A stretch of 50,030 nt of DNA from an uncultured Collinsella sp. (lineage in GTDB: Bacteria; Actinomycetota; Coriobacteriia; Coriobacteriales; Coriobacteriaceae), in contig UQUX01000002.1 in the NCBI GenBank assembly GCA_900544425.1, positions 1 through 50,030 on the forward strand. Direction: 5' to 3'. The notes under the pieces were generated by a model that worked only from the letters and a program-made list of their open reading frames with translations, searched no databases and was not told the origin of the DNA. How positions within the stretch are numbered: position 1 is the stretch's first letter; the number at the start of each line of letters is the position of its first letter. A program made the position numbers and the translations under genes. Positions 20,884 to 28,876 of this stretch are shown piece by piece.

Positions 20884-23031
20884 ATGCCCGACGACCGTAA
20901 CGATAACAATTCCCAGACTCCCCGGGACCCAAAGATCCCGGGGATGCCCGGAGGCAAGAAGCCCACGCGTACGGGCTGGCTGTATTTTATTTTGGCTTGC
21001 GCGCTTCTGGGCTACGCCTTCTTTAACATGGGCTCCGGCTTTGCCAATTCCAGCAATACCGTTAAGCTCGCGACGAGCGAGATGGTGAGCGCCATCAAGC
21101 AGGATCGCGTCGAAGATCTGACCTATACGGTTCAAGACGGAAGCGTGACGGGTCATTACTGGAAGACGAAGAAGGACAAGGGCGATACGAGCGAGCTCAA
21201 GAGCTTCTCTTCGACCTATGTCGGCTCCGATTCGCTTGCCGAGCTCATGGCGGAGCACCCCGATACCAAGTACATCGTCAACACCAACGATCCCGATTTT
21301 TGGGGCGACTTGGCGATGAGTGTGCTTCCGACGATCGCCCTTATCGCCATCATGTTCTACTTTATGCGCCAGATGATGGGCGCCAACAACAGGAACATGC
21401 AGTTTGGCAAGACCAACGCCAAGACCAACGAGGCCACACGCCCCAAGGTCAAGTTTGAAGACGTTGCCGGCGTGGACGAGGCAGTCGAGGAGCTCGAGGG
21501 GATCCGTGACTTTTTGAGCGATCCGGATCGCTATCGCAAGCTGGGCGCCAAGATCCCGCGTGGCGTGTTGCTGGTTGGCCCTCCGGGCACCGGTAAAACG
21601 CTGCTGGCCAAGGCTGTTGCCGGCGAGGCGGGCGTGCCGTTCTTTAGCATCTCGGGTTCCGACTTTGTCGAGATGTTCGTAGGTGTCGGCGCCAGCCGTG
21701 TGCGTGACCTCTTTAAGGAGGCCAAGTCCCAGGCCCCGTCGATCATCTTCATCGATGAGATCGATGCCGTGGGACGTCAGCGCGGAGCTGGCTTGGGCGG
21801 CGGTCACGACGAGCGCGAGCAGACGCTCAACCAGCTGCTGGTCGAGATGGACGGCTTTGAGGAAAGCGAGTCGGTCATCCTGATCGCCGCGACCAACCGT
21901 CCTGACATCCTGGATCCGGCATTGCTGCGTCCCGGCCGTTTTGACCGTCAGGTTACGGTCGACCGTCCGGATGTGAAGGGCCGCGAGCAGATCTTGCGCG
22001 TGCATGCCGAGAACAAGCCGATGGACGAGGACGTGAAGTTTGAGAAGCTCGCCCAGATGACCGTTGGCTTTACCGGTGCCGACCTGGCGAACTTGCTCAA
22101 TGAGTCTGCACTGTTGGCTGCCCGCCGCCATCGTTCCGTAATCTCGATGGACGAGGTCGAGGAATCGATGGAGCGCGTGATTGCCGGACCGCAGCGCAAG
22201 GGTCGCGTGATGACCGAGGCCGAGCGCACCACGATTGCCTACCACGAGAGCGGCCACGCTCTGGTGGGCCACATCCTGGAGCACTCCGATCCGGTTCACA
22301 AGATCTCGATCGTCAGCCGCGGCCAGGCGCTGGGCTACACGCTGCAGCTTCCGCAGGAGGACCACTTCCTCAAGACCAAGAACGAGATGCTCGACGAGCT
22401 CGCCGTGTTCTTGGGCGGTCGCGTTGCCGAGGAACTCATGTGCGACGACATCACGTCGGGCGCGAGCAACGATCTGGAGCGCGCAACCAAGATGGCGCGC
22501 GAGATGGTCACGCGCCTGGGCATGAGCGAGGAGCTGGGCACTCAGGTCTTTGGCGAGGCGCAGCATCAGGTATTCCTCGGTCGCGATTACGCCGATCATC
22601 AGGATTACTCCGAGGAGACGGCGCGCCGCATTGATATCGAGGTTCAGCGCATCATGCGCGAGGCCCATCGTCGTGCTGTCGAGATCTTGGATGCCCGTCG
22701 CGATCAGCTCGATCTGATGGCGAAGGTGCTGCTTGAGCGCGAGACTGTCGAGGGCGATGCCGTGAATGCCCTGCTCGATAACGAGTGGGACGCCTACCTT
22801 GAGCGCGAGGGCGATATCCTGGCGGCCAAGGAGGAGCGCAATGCCAAGGCGGCTGGCTTGCCGACCAAGAAGCGCGCGCCTCGTATGAGCGAGGAGGAGC
22901 TGGCGGCTGATGCCGCGGCCTTTGCGCAAGCGGCCATGCAGGAGGATGCCGAAGTCGCATCCGATGATGCTGGCGATGACCATGCCGTCGTCGATGCCGA
23001 CACCGACGCCGATGCCGATGCCGACAAATAG
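20884..23031 (+). CDS. ftsH: ATP-dependent zinc metalloprotease FtsH
   Basis: Membrane-bound AAA+ protease that removes misassembled membrane proteins and short-lived regulators. The 715 residues show a membrane helix near 30-48 (WLYFILACALLGYAFF), an extracytoplasmic segment, a second helix around 142-162, an AAA module with Walker A GPPGTGKT (232-239) and FIDEIDAVGRQRG, and the protease zinc site HESGH (454-458). The C-terminal tail is acidic and ends in repeated D-A units (DADTDADADADK) encoded by near-identical GAT/GAC-GCC codons. It is longer than E. coli FtsH (644) mainly because of this tail. Last gene of the hpt-ftsH unit, with a terminator 12 bases after the stop. Confidence 0.97.
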   Translation: MPDDRNDNNSQTPRDPKIPGMPGGKKPTRTGWLYFILACALLGYAFFNMGSGFANSSNTVKLATSEMVSAIKQDRVEDLTYTVQDGSVTGHYWKTKKDKGDTSELKSFSSTYVGSDSLAELMAEHPDTKYIVNTNDPDFWGDLAMSVLPTIALIAIMFYFMRQMMGANNRNMQFGKTNAKTNEATRPKVKFEDVAGVDEAVEELEGIRDFLSDPDRYRKLGAKIPRGVLLVGPPGTGKTLLAKAVAGEAGVPFFSISGSDFVEMFVGVGASRVRDLFKEAKSQAPSIIFIDEIDAVGRQRGAGLGGGHDEREQTLNQLLVEMDGFEESESVILIAATNRPDILDPALLRPGRFDRQVTVDRPDVKGREQILRVHAENKPMDEDVKFEKLAQMTVGFTGADLANLLNESALLAARRHRSVISMDEVEESMERVIAGPQRKGRVMTEAERTTIAYHESGHALVGHILEHSDPVHKISIVSRGQALGYTLQLPQEDHFLKTKNEMLDELAVFLGGRVAEELMCDDITSGASNDLERATKMAREMVTRLGMSEELGTQVFGEAQHQVFLGRDYADHQDYSEETARRIDIEVQRIMREAHRRAVEILDARRDQLDLMAKVLLERETVEGDAVNALLDNEWDAYLEREGDILAAKEERNAKAAGLPTKKRAPRMSEEELAADAAAFAQAAMQEDAEVASDDAGDDHAVVDADTDADADADK

Positions 23032-23042
23032 TCTTTGTGGCG

Positions 23043-23076
23043 AAAGCCTCCGCGGGGAAACCTGCGGAGGCTTTTT
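23043..23076 (+). terminator. ftsH terminator
   Basis: AAAGCCTCCGC pairs with GCGGAGGCTTT, followed by TTTC. Confidence 0.9.
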
Positions 23077-23100
23077 CTTTTGAGCGATATGGGGCCGCCT

Positions 23101-23160
23101 GTTGATTGGGGACAGACTTAAATGAGCGTTTTCACGCATTTAAGTCTGTCCCCAATCAAC
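23101..23160. repeat. Perfect 24-bp-arm palindrome with GGGGACAGAC core
   Basis: Arms 23101-23124 and 23137-23160 are perfectly complementary around a 12-base loop (AGCGTTTTCACG). The arms contain GGGGACAGACTTAAATG, a REP-like sequence. It lies between the ftsH terminator and the next promoter. It is independent of the 43-nt hairpin family at 40-46 kb but shares the GGGACAG word. Confidence 0.85.
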
Positions 23161-23220
23161 ATTGCTGCGGCACTTTGCTCGGCTAAAGCGTACAATAGCG
23201 CCTATGCGAAAGGGGAACAG

Positions 23221-24405
23221 ATGATCAACGAAACTATGTATGCTCGCGGTGCGGAAAGCTCCATCATCCGTGAGATTTTTAGCTATGGCCTTGAGCGCAA
23301 GGCGCAGATCGGTGCGGAAAACGTATTCGATTTTTCGCTGGGCAATCCGAGCGTTCCGGCACCCGCTGCTGTGGCGGAGTCCATTAAGAAGGCCCTGGAG
23401 CTGCCGAGCGACCAGCTGCACGGCTACACGCCCGCACCGGGCCTGCCGCAATGTCGTGCCGCTGTGGCCGAATCGCTCAACCGCCGCTTTGGCACGAGCT
23501 ATGAGGGCAAAGACGTCTTTATGACGGTGGGTGCCGCGGCTTCGCTCACCTGCGCGCTCAACGCCGTTACGAATCCGGGCGACGAGGTTATTGTTATCGC
23601 CCCGTACTTTCCGGAGTATCGCGTTTGGATTGAGAAGGCCGGCTGCACGTGTGTCGAGGCGCTTGCCAACGAGGACACATTCCAGCTGAGCGTGGATAAC
23701 GTATTCAAGGCGATCACCGACAAGACGGCAGCCGTCATTATCGACTCGCCCAACAACCCGACCGGTGCCGTATATACGCGCGACACGCTGACGCGACTGG
23801 CCAATGTTCTGCGCGAGGCCAACGCTCAGCGCGATCCCGAGAATCCGATTATGCTCATCTCGGATGAGCCGTACCGCGAGATTGTGTACGGTGCCGAGGT
23901 GCCTTGGGTGCCCTCGATCTACGAGCACACCATCGTGTGCTACTCGTATTCCAAGTCGCTGTCGCTGCCTGGTGAGCGCGTGGGTTGGATCTTGGTTCCC
24001 AACACCAATCCGCAGGCTGCCCGTCTGATGCCGGCTGTTGCGGGTGCTGCCCGTACGCTGGGCTTCGTGTGCGCGCCGGCGCTCTTTCAGCGCGTAATTA
24101 TCGACTGCATCGATGAGCCGAGTGACGTTGAGGCCTATGCACGTAACCGCACCGCGCTTACCGACGCACTAGCGGAGTATGGCTACACCTATGTTGAGCC
24201 GGATGGCGCGTTCTACCTATGGGTGAAAGCGTTGGAGTCCGATGCGAATGCGTTTTGCGAGCGCGCAAAGAAGTATGAGTTGCTTGCGGTTCCCTCGGAC
24301 AGCTTTGGTATGCCGGGTTGGTTCCGCCTGGGCTATTGCGTGAGCTACGAAACGATTGTCAATTCGCTACCCGCTTGGAAACAGTTGGCGGACGAGTATC
24401 GTTAA
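23221..24405 (+). CDS. Pyridoxal-phosphate aminotransferase, class I/II
   Basis: 394 residues of fold-type I, aspartate-aminotransferase-like. Visible features are YTPAPGLPQCRAAVA, the PLP phosphate region, DSPNNPTGAVY (with the conserved Asn), ISDEPYREIVY, and the Schiff-base lysine in SYSKSLSLPGERVGW. The closing segment WFRLGYCVSYE includes the arginine that binds substrate carboxylate. Amino donor and acceptor cannot be read from sequence. The start at 23221 follows AAAGGGG and lies 25 bases after a -10-like TACAAT (23191-23196). A GTG-type start at 23122 would run through the palindrome and promoter. Its terminator may be AACGGGGT/ACCCCGTT at 24440-24470. Confidence 0.9.
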   Translation: MINETMYARGAESSIIREIFSYGLERKAQIGAENVFDFSLGNPSVPAPAAVAESIKKALELPSDQLHGYTPAPGLPQCRAAVAESLNRRFGTSYEGKDVFMTVGAAASLTCALNAVTNPGDEVIVIAPYFPEYRVWIEKAGCTCVEALANEDTFQLSVDNVFKAITDKTAAVIIDSPNNPTGAVYTRDTLTRLANVLREANAQRDPENPIMLISDEPYREIVYGAEVPWVPSIYEHTIVCYSYSKSLSLPGERVGWILVPNTNPQAARLMPAVAGAARTLGFVCAPALFQRVIIDCIDEPSDVEAYARNRTALTDALAEYGYTYVEPDGAFYLWVKALESDANAFCERAKKYELLAVPSDSFGMPGWFRLGYCVSYETIVNSLPAWKQLADEYR

Positions 24406-24570
24406 AAGTAAAGCGCTCTGCCTACAATGTTTTACGTGAAACGGGGTTTGGTGTTAAGCCGGACCCCGTTGTCATGGACGTTGTGTCTTTGGGATGGAGT
24501 GGTTTTACGACTATCGGAGGCTATGCGTACAATGAATATAAGCGACGGCCGTGCCAGATAAGGAGACCTG

Positions 24571-25392
24571 ATGCCCTACCTGCTTTCTTGTGACATTCAT
24601 ACCCATACGATGTTCTCTGCGCATGCATATTCGACCATTGAGGAGAATGTGTACTGGGCGGCAGAGCGTGGTCTGCAGGTGCTCGGATCTGCCGACCATT
24701 TGAGCTCTATGGTTACGGCTTGCCCCAATGACCTGCGCAGTTACCAGTTCTTTATCAACCAGGATATCTGGCCGCGCATTTGGAGCGGCGTGCTGGTGCT
24801 GCGTGGTGCCGAGGCCGATATCGTTTCGCTGGACGGAAGCCTGTTTGGCGAGGACACCCCTGTCACGCTCGATATTGCCGGCGATTCGTACAGCCGTCAG
24901 CATTCGCTGTTCGATTTGGTTACGCGTAATTTGGATTATTTGGTTGCGAGCGTGCATAATCCGCAGATTGCTGAAGGCGCGACGCTGGCCCAGACGACCG
25001 AGATGTATATCAATGCCCTGGAGCACCCCAAGGTGTTCATGCTGGGTCACACGGGGCGTTCGGGCGTGCCGTTCGATATCGACGAGGTGCTGTTGGCAGC
25101 TAAGGCCAAGCACAAGATTATCGAGATCAACAACCATAGTCTTGAACACGGTGTCGACACTGAGCATTGGGCCGTATGCCGCAAGATCGCCGAGCGCTGC
25201 GCCGAGCTGGGCGTGGGCATTGGCGTGTCAACCGATGCCCACATTGGCATGGCCATTGGCAAGCTCGATCACGCGTGCAAGATGCTCGACGAGATTCACT
25301 TCCCGCTAGATTTGATCGTGACGCGCGACCGCGAGACGCTGCTGCGCGAGATGGCGGCAGCCGGCGTGTGCGATCTGCGCAATGGGATGTAG
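24571..25392 (+). CDS. PHP-domain phosphatase or hydrolase (YcdX-like)
   Basis: 273 residues of the polymerase-and-histidinol-phosphatase fold, a metal-dependent phosphoesterase family. Metal ligands: DIHTHTMFSAHAYST at the start (residues about 8-22), GSADHLS (about 39-45), the VLRGAEADI segment, YLVASVHNP, MLGHTGRS and the closing VSTDAHI. This order matches the YcdX-type branch rather than DNA polymerase PHP domains. The substrate is unknown. AAGGAG stands 7 bases before the ATG. A -10-like TACAAT lies at 24528-24533, and a second at 24423-24428. Monocistronic, ended by the hairpin at 25413. Confidence 0.85.
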   Translation: MPYLLSCDIHTHTMFSAHAYSTIEENVYWAAERGLQVLGSADHLSSMVTACPNDLRSYQFFINQDIWPRIWSGVLVLRGAEADIVSLDGSLFGEDTPVTLDIAGDSYSRQHSLFDLVTRNLDYLVASVHNPQIAEGATLAQTTEMYINALEHPKVFMLGHTGRSGVPFDIDEVLLAAKAKHKIIEINNHSLEHGVDTEHWAVCRKIAERCAELGVGIGVSTDAHIGMAIGKLDHACKMLDEIHFPLDLIVTRDRETLLREMAAAGVCDLRNGM

Positions 25393-25412
25393 CGGAGTTT
25401 ATAAACCAAGCG

Positions 25413-25443
25413 AAGGGGGCGGCCCAGGCGGGTCGCCCCCTTT
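25413..25443 (+). terminator. Terminator after the PHP gene
   Basis: AAGGGGGCGGCCC pairs with GGGTCGCCCCCTTT, with a short T-run. Confidence 0.8.
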
Positions 25444-25526
25444 CTTCAAGACTTTAGTCCGCTGGCCGCGCAGCGGCCAGCTTTAAACCACCCGCTACGC
25501 GGGTGGAGACAAACGGCTTTACAAAG

Positions 25527-25588
25527 CCACCCCTCCGACCGATATTGACGATTGTTCAGGCCGTCAAGAATTCGAGTCGAAGGGGTGG
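25527..25588 (+). promoter_or_regulatory. 5'-UTR hairpin sequestering the tnpA ribosome site
   Basis: CCACCCCTCCGAC (25527-25539) pairs with GTCGAAGGGGTGG (25576-25588), 13 positions with one mismatch. The right arm contains the AAGGGG Shine-Dalgarno six bases before the ATG. Similar structures repress translation of enteric IS200 transposases; the role here is inferred. Confidence 0.65.
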
Positions 25589-25593
25589 TCGCC

Positions 25594-26052
25594 ATGGCCC
25601 AGAAGGCCTACAGCCTTTCCCACACGAAGTGGATGTGCAAGTACCACATCGTGTTCACGCCGAAGTATAGGCGCAAAGTGATCTACAACCAAATCAGGAG
25701 CGACATAGGGGAGATCCTCAGGAAGCTGTGCGAGTACAAGGGGATCGAGATAATCGAGGGGCACCTGATGCCCGACCACGTGCACGTGCTGCTGGCGATC
25801 CCGCCGAAGTACAGCGTCGCGAGCGTCATGGGCTACCTGAAGGGGAAGAGCTCGCTGATGATATTCGACAGGCACGCCAACCTCAAGTACAAGTTCGGCA
25901 ACAGGAAGTTCTGGGCGGAGGGCTACTACGTGTCCACCGTCGGCCTGAACGAGGCGACGATCGCCAAGTACATCAGGGAGCAGGAGTCCCACGGCATCGC
26001 GCTGGACAAGCTGAGCGTGAAGGAGTACGAGGACCCCTTCAAGAGGGGGTGA
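25594..26052 (+). CDS. tnpA: IS200-type transposase TnpA (Y1, HUH)
   Basis: 152 residues. The HUH motif is PDHVHVLL (H62-V63-H64), the catalytic tyrosine is Y126 in ATIAKYIREQ, and conserved YHIVFTPKYRRKV and FWAEGYYVSTVG segments are present. The enzyme cuts and joins single-stranded DNA during replication-linked transposition. The ATG at 25594 is chosen because the earlier TTG lies in the regulatory hairpin. Codon use is unlike the neighbours: many arginines are AGG (for example RRK and IR segments), whereas host genes here use CGC and CGT. This supports horizontal origin. The reading frame is intact, so the element may be active. Confidence 0.93.
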   Translation: MAQKAYSLSHTKWMCKYHIVFTPKYRRKVIYNQIRSDIGEILRKLCEYKGIEIIEGHLMPDHVHVLLAIPPKYSVASVMGYLKGKSSLMIFDRHANLKYKFGNRKFWAEGYYVSTVGLNEATIAKYIREQESHGIALDKLSVKEYEDPFKRG

Positions 26053-26217
26053 TGCTGCCGGTTCGACCGGCGCGCCACGGGTCAAGATGCACTAGGCCTG
26101 GACGAAGTCCGGGCCCGCGCCTTTAGACGCGAGCCCGGGGCCCGTGGGTTATACCCTAAGAGCAAACCACCCTTTTTAAGGGTGGTTCTGATTGTCCCAA
26201 AAATCTACTGAGGTCGG

Positions 26218-27666
26218 TTAGCGGCGTTCGAGGACAGCTACGGTTTCGGTGTGGTCGGTGTGAGGGAACATGTCGACGGGCGTGATCTTGAGCAGGCAAT
26301 AGCCTCCGTCGAGGAGCTGATGCAGGTCGCGCTCTTGAGTTACGGGGTTGCAGCTGATATAGGTGATGCGGCGCGGCTTAAGCGCGCAGGCAGCTTCGAG
26401 GAACTCGGGGGTAGAGCCGGCGCGCGGCGGATCGATGGAAAGGACATCGACCCGCTCGTTGTTATCGGCGGCATCCAGGATGCAATCGGTGGCGTCGTCG
26501 GCCATAAACCAGGCGCTGCGGGTGAGGCCGTTGAGCTCGGCATTGCGACGTGCGTCGGCAATGCCCGCCGGGTTGCGCTCCACGCCGAGCAGCATAATGC
26601 CGATGCCCTTTTTCTGGGCATCTTTAACTGCGCAAAGACCGATGGTACCGCTGCCACAGTAGGCATCCATGAGCACATCGCCCTGGTGCAAATCCATGCC
26701 GTCGATAGCGAGCTGATAGAGCAGCTCGGTCTGTTGCGGGTTGGTCTGGTAGAACGCGGTGGGGGAGATATCGAACTCGCAGCCGAGTAGCTGGTCGCGC
26801 ATGCACTTGGCGCCATACACGATGCGGGTTTCCTCGCCGAGGATGGCGTTGCCGGGGCGTCCGTTGATGTTTTGGGCGACGGTGACGATGCGCGGATCGA
26901 GTGCGGCGACGGCCTCAAAGAATTCCTGCGCATGCGGTAAGTCACGCTGGGCGGTCACGAGCGTAACCATGACCTGGTCGGTACGCCAACCGCAGCGGAT
27001 GACGGCATAGCGAAGCAAACCAAGATGCTTGTCCTCGTTAAAGGCGGGAATATGCAACCGCTCAGCTTCGCGTGCGATGCCGTTGAGAATCTGACGGGCG
27101 CCCGGTGCCTCGACGGGGCATTCGGGTACGGCAACGATCTTGTGCGTGCCGCGCTCAAAGAAACCGCAACGGACAGCGCCCTCCTTACCGGGAGCAAAGG
27201 GAGTGGCGGCCTTATGGCGAAAACCGCGCGGCGCAGGATATTTGCCCGGGTCGCCCAGGGTGACACCCATGCCACGAATAGGATCTACAGCAATGCCCTC
27301 ACGCTCACAAAGCGAAGCAAAAAGCTCCTCCATAGCAGCCTGCTTAGCTGCCAACTGCTTTTTATAAGGACGATTGAGCGCCGTGCACCCACCGCAAGAT
27401 TTCATGATCGAACAGGGAGACTTGGGGTCCACGGCCTTACGCGCAGACGAAACCCGATCTTTATGCGAGTGCTTGGAGCGAGTCTGAGATGCCTTATCCT
27501 CGTTCCGACGAGAGCCGGGACGCTTGGCCTTAGCCTTGCCCTTGGCCGACTTACCCTTCGCGTCCTGAGACGACTTGGATTTCTTAGAAGATTTTTTCTC
27601 CTCTGACCCCTCAGCCGCCTCGATCAAAGCACGACGAGCCTTACGCTCCGCACGAGATTCTGCCAT
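26218..27666 (-). CDS. 23S rRNA (uracil-5-)-methyltransferase, RlmD/RumA family
   Basis: SAM-dependent RNA m5U methyltransferase acting on 23S rRNA or tRNA. The first 80 residues are a lysine/serine-rich basic tail with no fold, probably an RNA-binding extension. A [4Fe-4S] motif follows as C85-x5-C91-x2-C94 (CSIMKSCGGC), completed by the Cys of VPECP. The methyltransferase core has DAYCGSGTIGL (SAM binding), VLSIDPPRAG and the catalytic cysteine in YISCNPVTQERDL. The family's N-terminal TRAM domain is not evident. At 482 residues it is longer than E. coli RumA because of the tail. GGGG stands 7 bases before the start. Target position cannot be fixed by eye. Confidence 0.9.
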   Translation of the reverse strand: MAESRAERKARRALIEAAEGSEEKKSSKKSKSSQDAKGKSAKGKAKAKRPGSRRNEDKASQTRSKHSHKDRVSSARKAVDPKSPCSIMKSCGGCTALNRPYKKQLAAKQAAMEELFASLCEREGIAVDPIRGMGVTLGDPGKYPAPRGFRHKAATPFAPGKEGAVRCGFFERGTHKIVAVPECPVEAPGARQILNGIAREAERLHIPAFNEDKHLGLLRYAVIRCGWRTDQVMVTLVTAQRDLPHAQEFFEAVAALDPRIVTVAQNINGRPGNAILGEETRIVYGAKCMRDQLLGCEFDISPTAFYQTNPQQTELLYQLAIDGMDLHQGDVLMDAYCGSGTIGLCAVKDAQKKGIGIMLLGVERNPAGIADARRNAELNGLTRSAWFMADDATDCILDAADNNERVDVLSIDPPRAGSTPEFLEAACALKPRRITYISCNPVTQERDLHQLLDGGYCLLKITPVDMFPHTDHTETVAVLERR

Positions 27667-27775
27667 GAATTAACCCCACTAATTTACAAATTGAAATCTG
27701 AAAGCATTGTACCGTGCCAAGTTAGCAGACGATATGCAAGCGCCCATTTCATGTCAGCGATAAGTCCAACGATGT

Positions 27776-27922
27776 TTGCCCGGCGTGGGCGGGGAGCGGC
27801 GCGTAATTAAGTTTATCGCGAGTTCCGCACGCAAAGGAAAGCACTTAATGTGCTTTCCGTCTTGCGCAGGACTGTAGAGCAGGAAACTTAATTACGCGCC
27901 GCTCCCCGCCCACGCCGGGCAA
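27776..27922. repeat. 147-bp palindromic element with 39-bp perfect arms
   Basis: Arms 27776-27814 and 27884-27922 are perfectly complementary (TTGCCCGGCGTGGGCGGGGA start). Inside, GGAAAGCAC (27837-27845) pairs with GTGCTTTCC (27850-27858), flanked by further short complementarity (CGCAA/TTGCG). The 3' arm ends 8 bases before the ABC importer's -35. No ORF or transposase is inside. It has the architecture of a MITE or large REP. Between it and the rlmD-like gene (27667-27775) I see no gene, only presumed promoter DNA. Confidence 0.85.
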
Positions 27923-27930
27923 CCTCTCCC

Positions 27931-27997
27931 TTGTACTTTATCAAGGTAGAGTGTATGATTCTGGACGTTACACGACTCACTTTACCTAACTAAAGTG
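27931..27997 (+). promoter_or_regulatory. ABC importer promoter with two matching dyads
   Basis: TTGTAC (27931-27936) and TATGAT (27954-27959) are 17 bases apart, a strong sigma-70-type promoter. The dyad CACTTTA-N6-TAAAGTG (27978-27997) is perfect and sits in the early leader. A second copy, TACTTTA-N6-TAGAGTG (27934-27953), fills the promoter spacer. Their centres are 44 bp apart, about four helical turns. A repressor binding both would block this promoter. The regulator is unknown. Confidence 0.7.
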
Positions 27998-28015
27998 CTA
28001 GCAAAGGGGAATACC

Positions 28016-28876
28016 ATGAATACCGATATGTCTCGTCGTCAGTTTGTTGGTCTAGCCGGCTCGCTCGCCACGGTGCTTGGCCTTGGTCTTGTCGGTTGCG
28101 GCGGTGGTGCCGGCAAGGGCTCCGCTGCTGGCTCTGCCGCGGCCAAGGATGTGAAGGGCGCTGCGGAGTCCAAGAAGCTCGTCGTGGGCTTTGACAAGTC
28201 CTATCCTCCGTACGGCTTTGTGGGCGACGACGGAGAGTACACTGGTTTTGACCTCGATCTGGCCAAGGCTGTTGCCGATAAGCAGGGCTGGGAGGTCAAA
28301 TACGAGGCCATCGACTGGGATGCCAAGGATACGCTGCTCAACTCGGGGGCCATCAACTGCATCTGGAACGGCTTTACCATGGAGGGTCGCGAGGACGACT
28401 ACACGTTCTCCGAGCCGTACATGCTCAACGAGCAGGTGCTGGTGGTAAAGAAGGATGCAGGCATCAAGAGCTGGGACGATCTTGCCGGCAAGACCGTGAT
28501 TACCCAGACCGATTCCGCTGCGCAGGATGTGCTCGAGGGCGAACAGAAGGATCTGGCGGCGACGTTTGCCACGCTCGACACGATCGGCGAGTACAACACG
28601 GCCTTTATGCAGCTCGAGAGCGGCGCGGTCGATGCCGTGGCTTGCGACCTTTCGATTGCCCAGTATCAGCTTGCCGCCAAGCCCGATGCTTATACGCAGC
28701 TTGATGAGCCGCTGTCCAGCGAGCACTACGCCGTCGGCTTTAAGAAGGGCGACACCAAGTCGGCCGACGCCGTGACCGAGTCGCTCAAGGCACTCTACGA
28801 TGACGGTACGGTTAAGGATCTCTGCGACAAGTATTCAAGCTATGGTCTATCTTTCGATAATTGGGTGCTCAAGTAA
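28016..28876 (+). CDS. Amino-acid ABC transporter substrate-binding lipoprotein (Tat-type signal)
   Basis: Captures a polar amino acid outside the membrane and passes it to the permease. The 286 residues begin with a twin-arginine signal (SRRQFVG, R7-R8), a hydrophobic stretch, and a lipobox LVGC with C28 as the lipidated residue. After a Gly/Ala/Ser linker comes the SBP_bac_3 fold: VGFDKSYPPYGFVGDDGEYTGFDLDLAKAVA-type opening, NCIWNGFTMEGRED, QTDSAAQDVL, and the closing DGTVKDLCDKY. The start follows AAAGGGG and lies inside a leader with an operator dyad. It overlaps the permease start by one base (TAATG). The substrate could be cystine, glutamine, histidine or similar. Confidence 0.93.
   Translation: MNTDMSRRQFVGLAGSLATVLGLGLVGCGGGAGKGSAAGSAAAKDVKGAAESKKLVVGFDKSYPPYGFVGDDGEYTGFDLDLAKAVADKQGWEVKYEAIDWDAKDTLLNSGAINCIWNGFTMEGREDDYTFSEPYMLNEQVLVVKKDAGIKSWDDLAGKTVITQTDSAAQDVLEGEQKDLAATFATLDTIGEYNTAFMQLESGAVDAVACDLSIAQYQLAAKPDAYTQLDEPLSSEHYAVGFKKGDTKSADAVTESLKALYDDGTVKDLCDKYSSYGLSFDNWVLK

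Larger units (their letters stand above)
25461..26187 (+). mobile_element. IS200-like insertion sequence
   Basis: A single tnpA lies between subterminal hairpins. At the left are GCTGGCCGC-GCA-GCGGCCAGC (25461-25481) and CCACCCGC-TAC-GCGGGTGG (25488-25506). At the right is AACCACCCTT-TTT-AAGGGTGGTT (26065+100 to 26187, that is 26165-26187). The shared AACCACCC...GGGTGG stem at both ends is the kind of structure TnpA recognises on single-stranded DNA. There are no terminal inverted repeats and no target duplication, as expected for IS200/IS605. No tnpB is present. The exact cleavage sites are not determined and may lie up to about 15 bases outside these limits. It lies between the PHP-gene terminator and the 3' end of the rlmD-like gene, disrupting neither. 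Confidence 0.8.
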
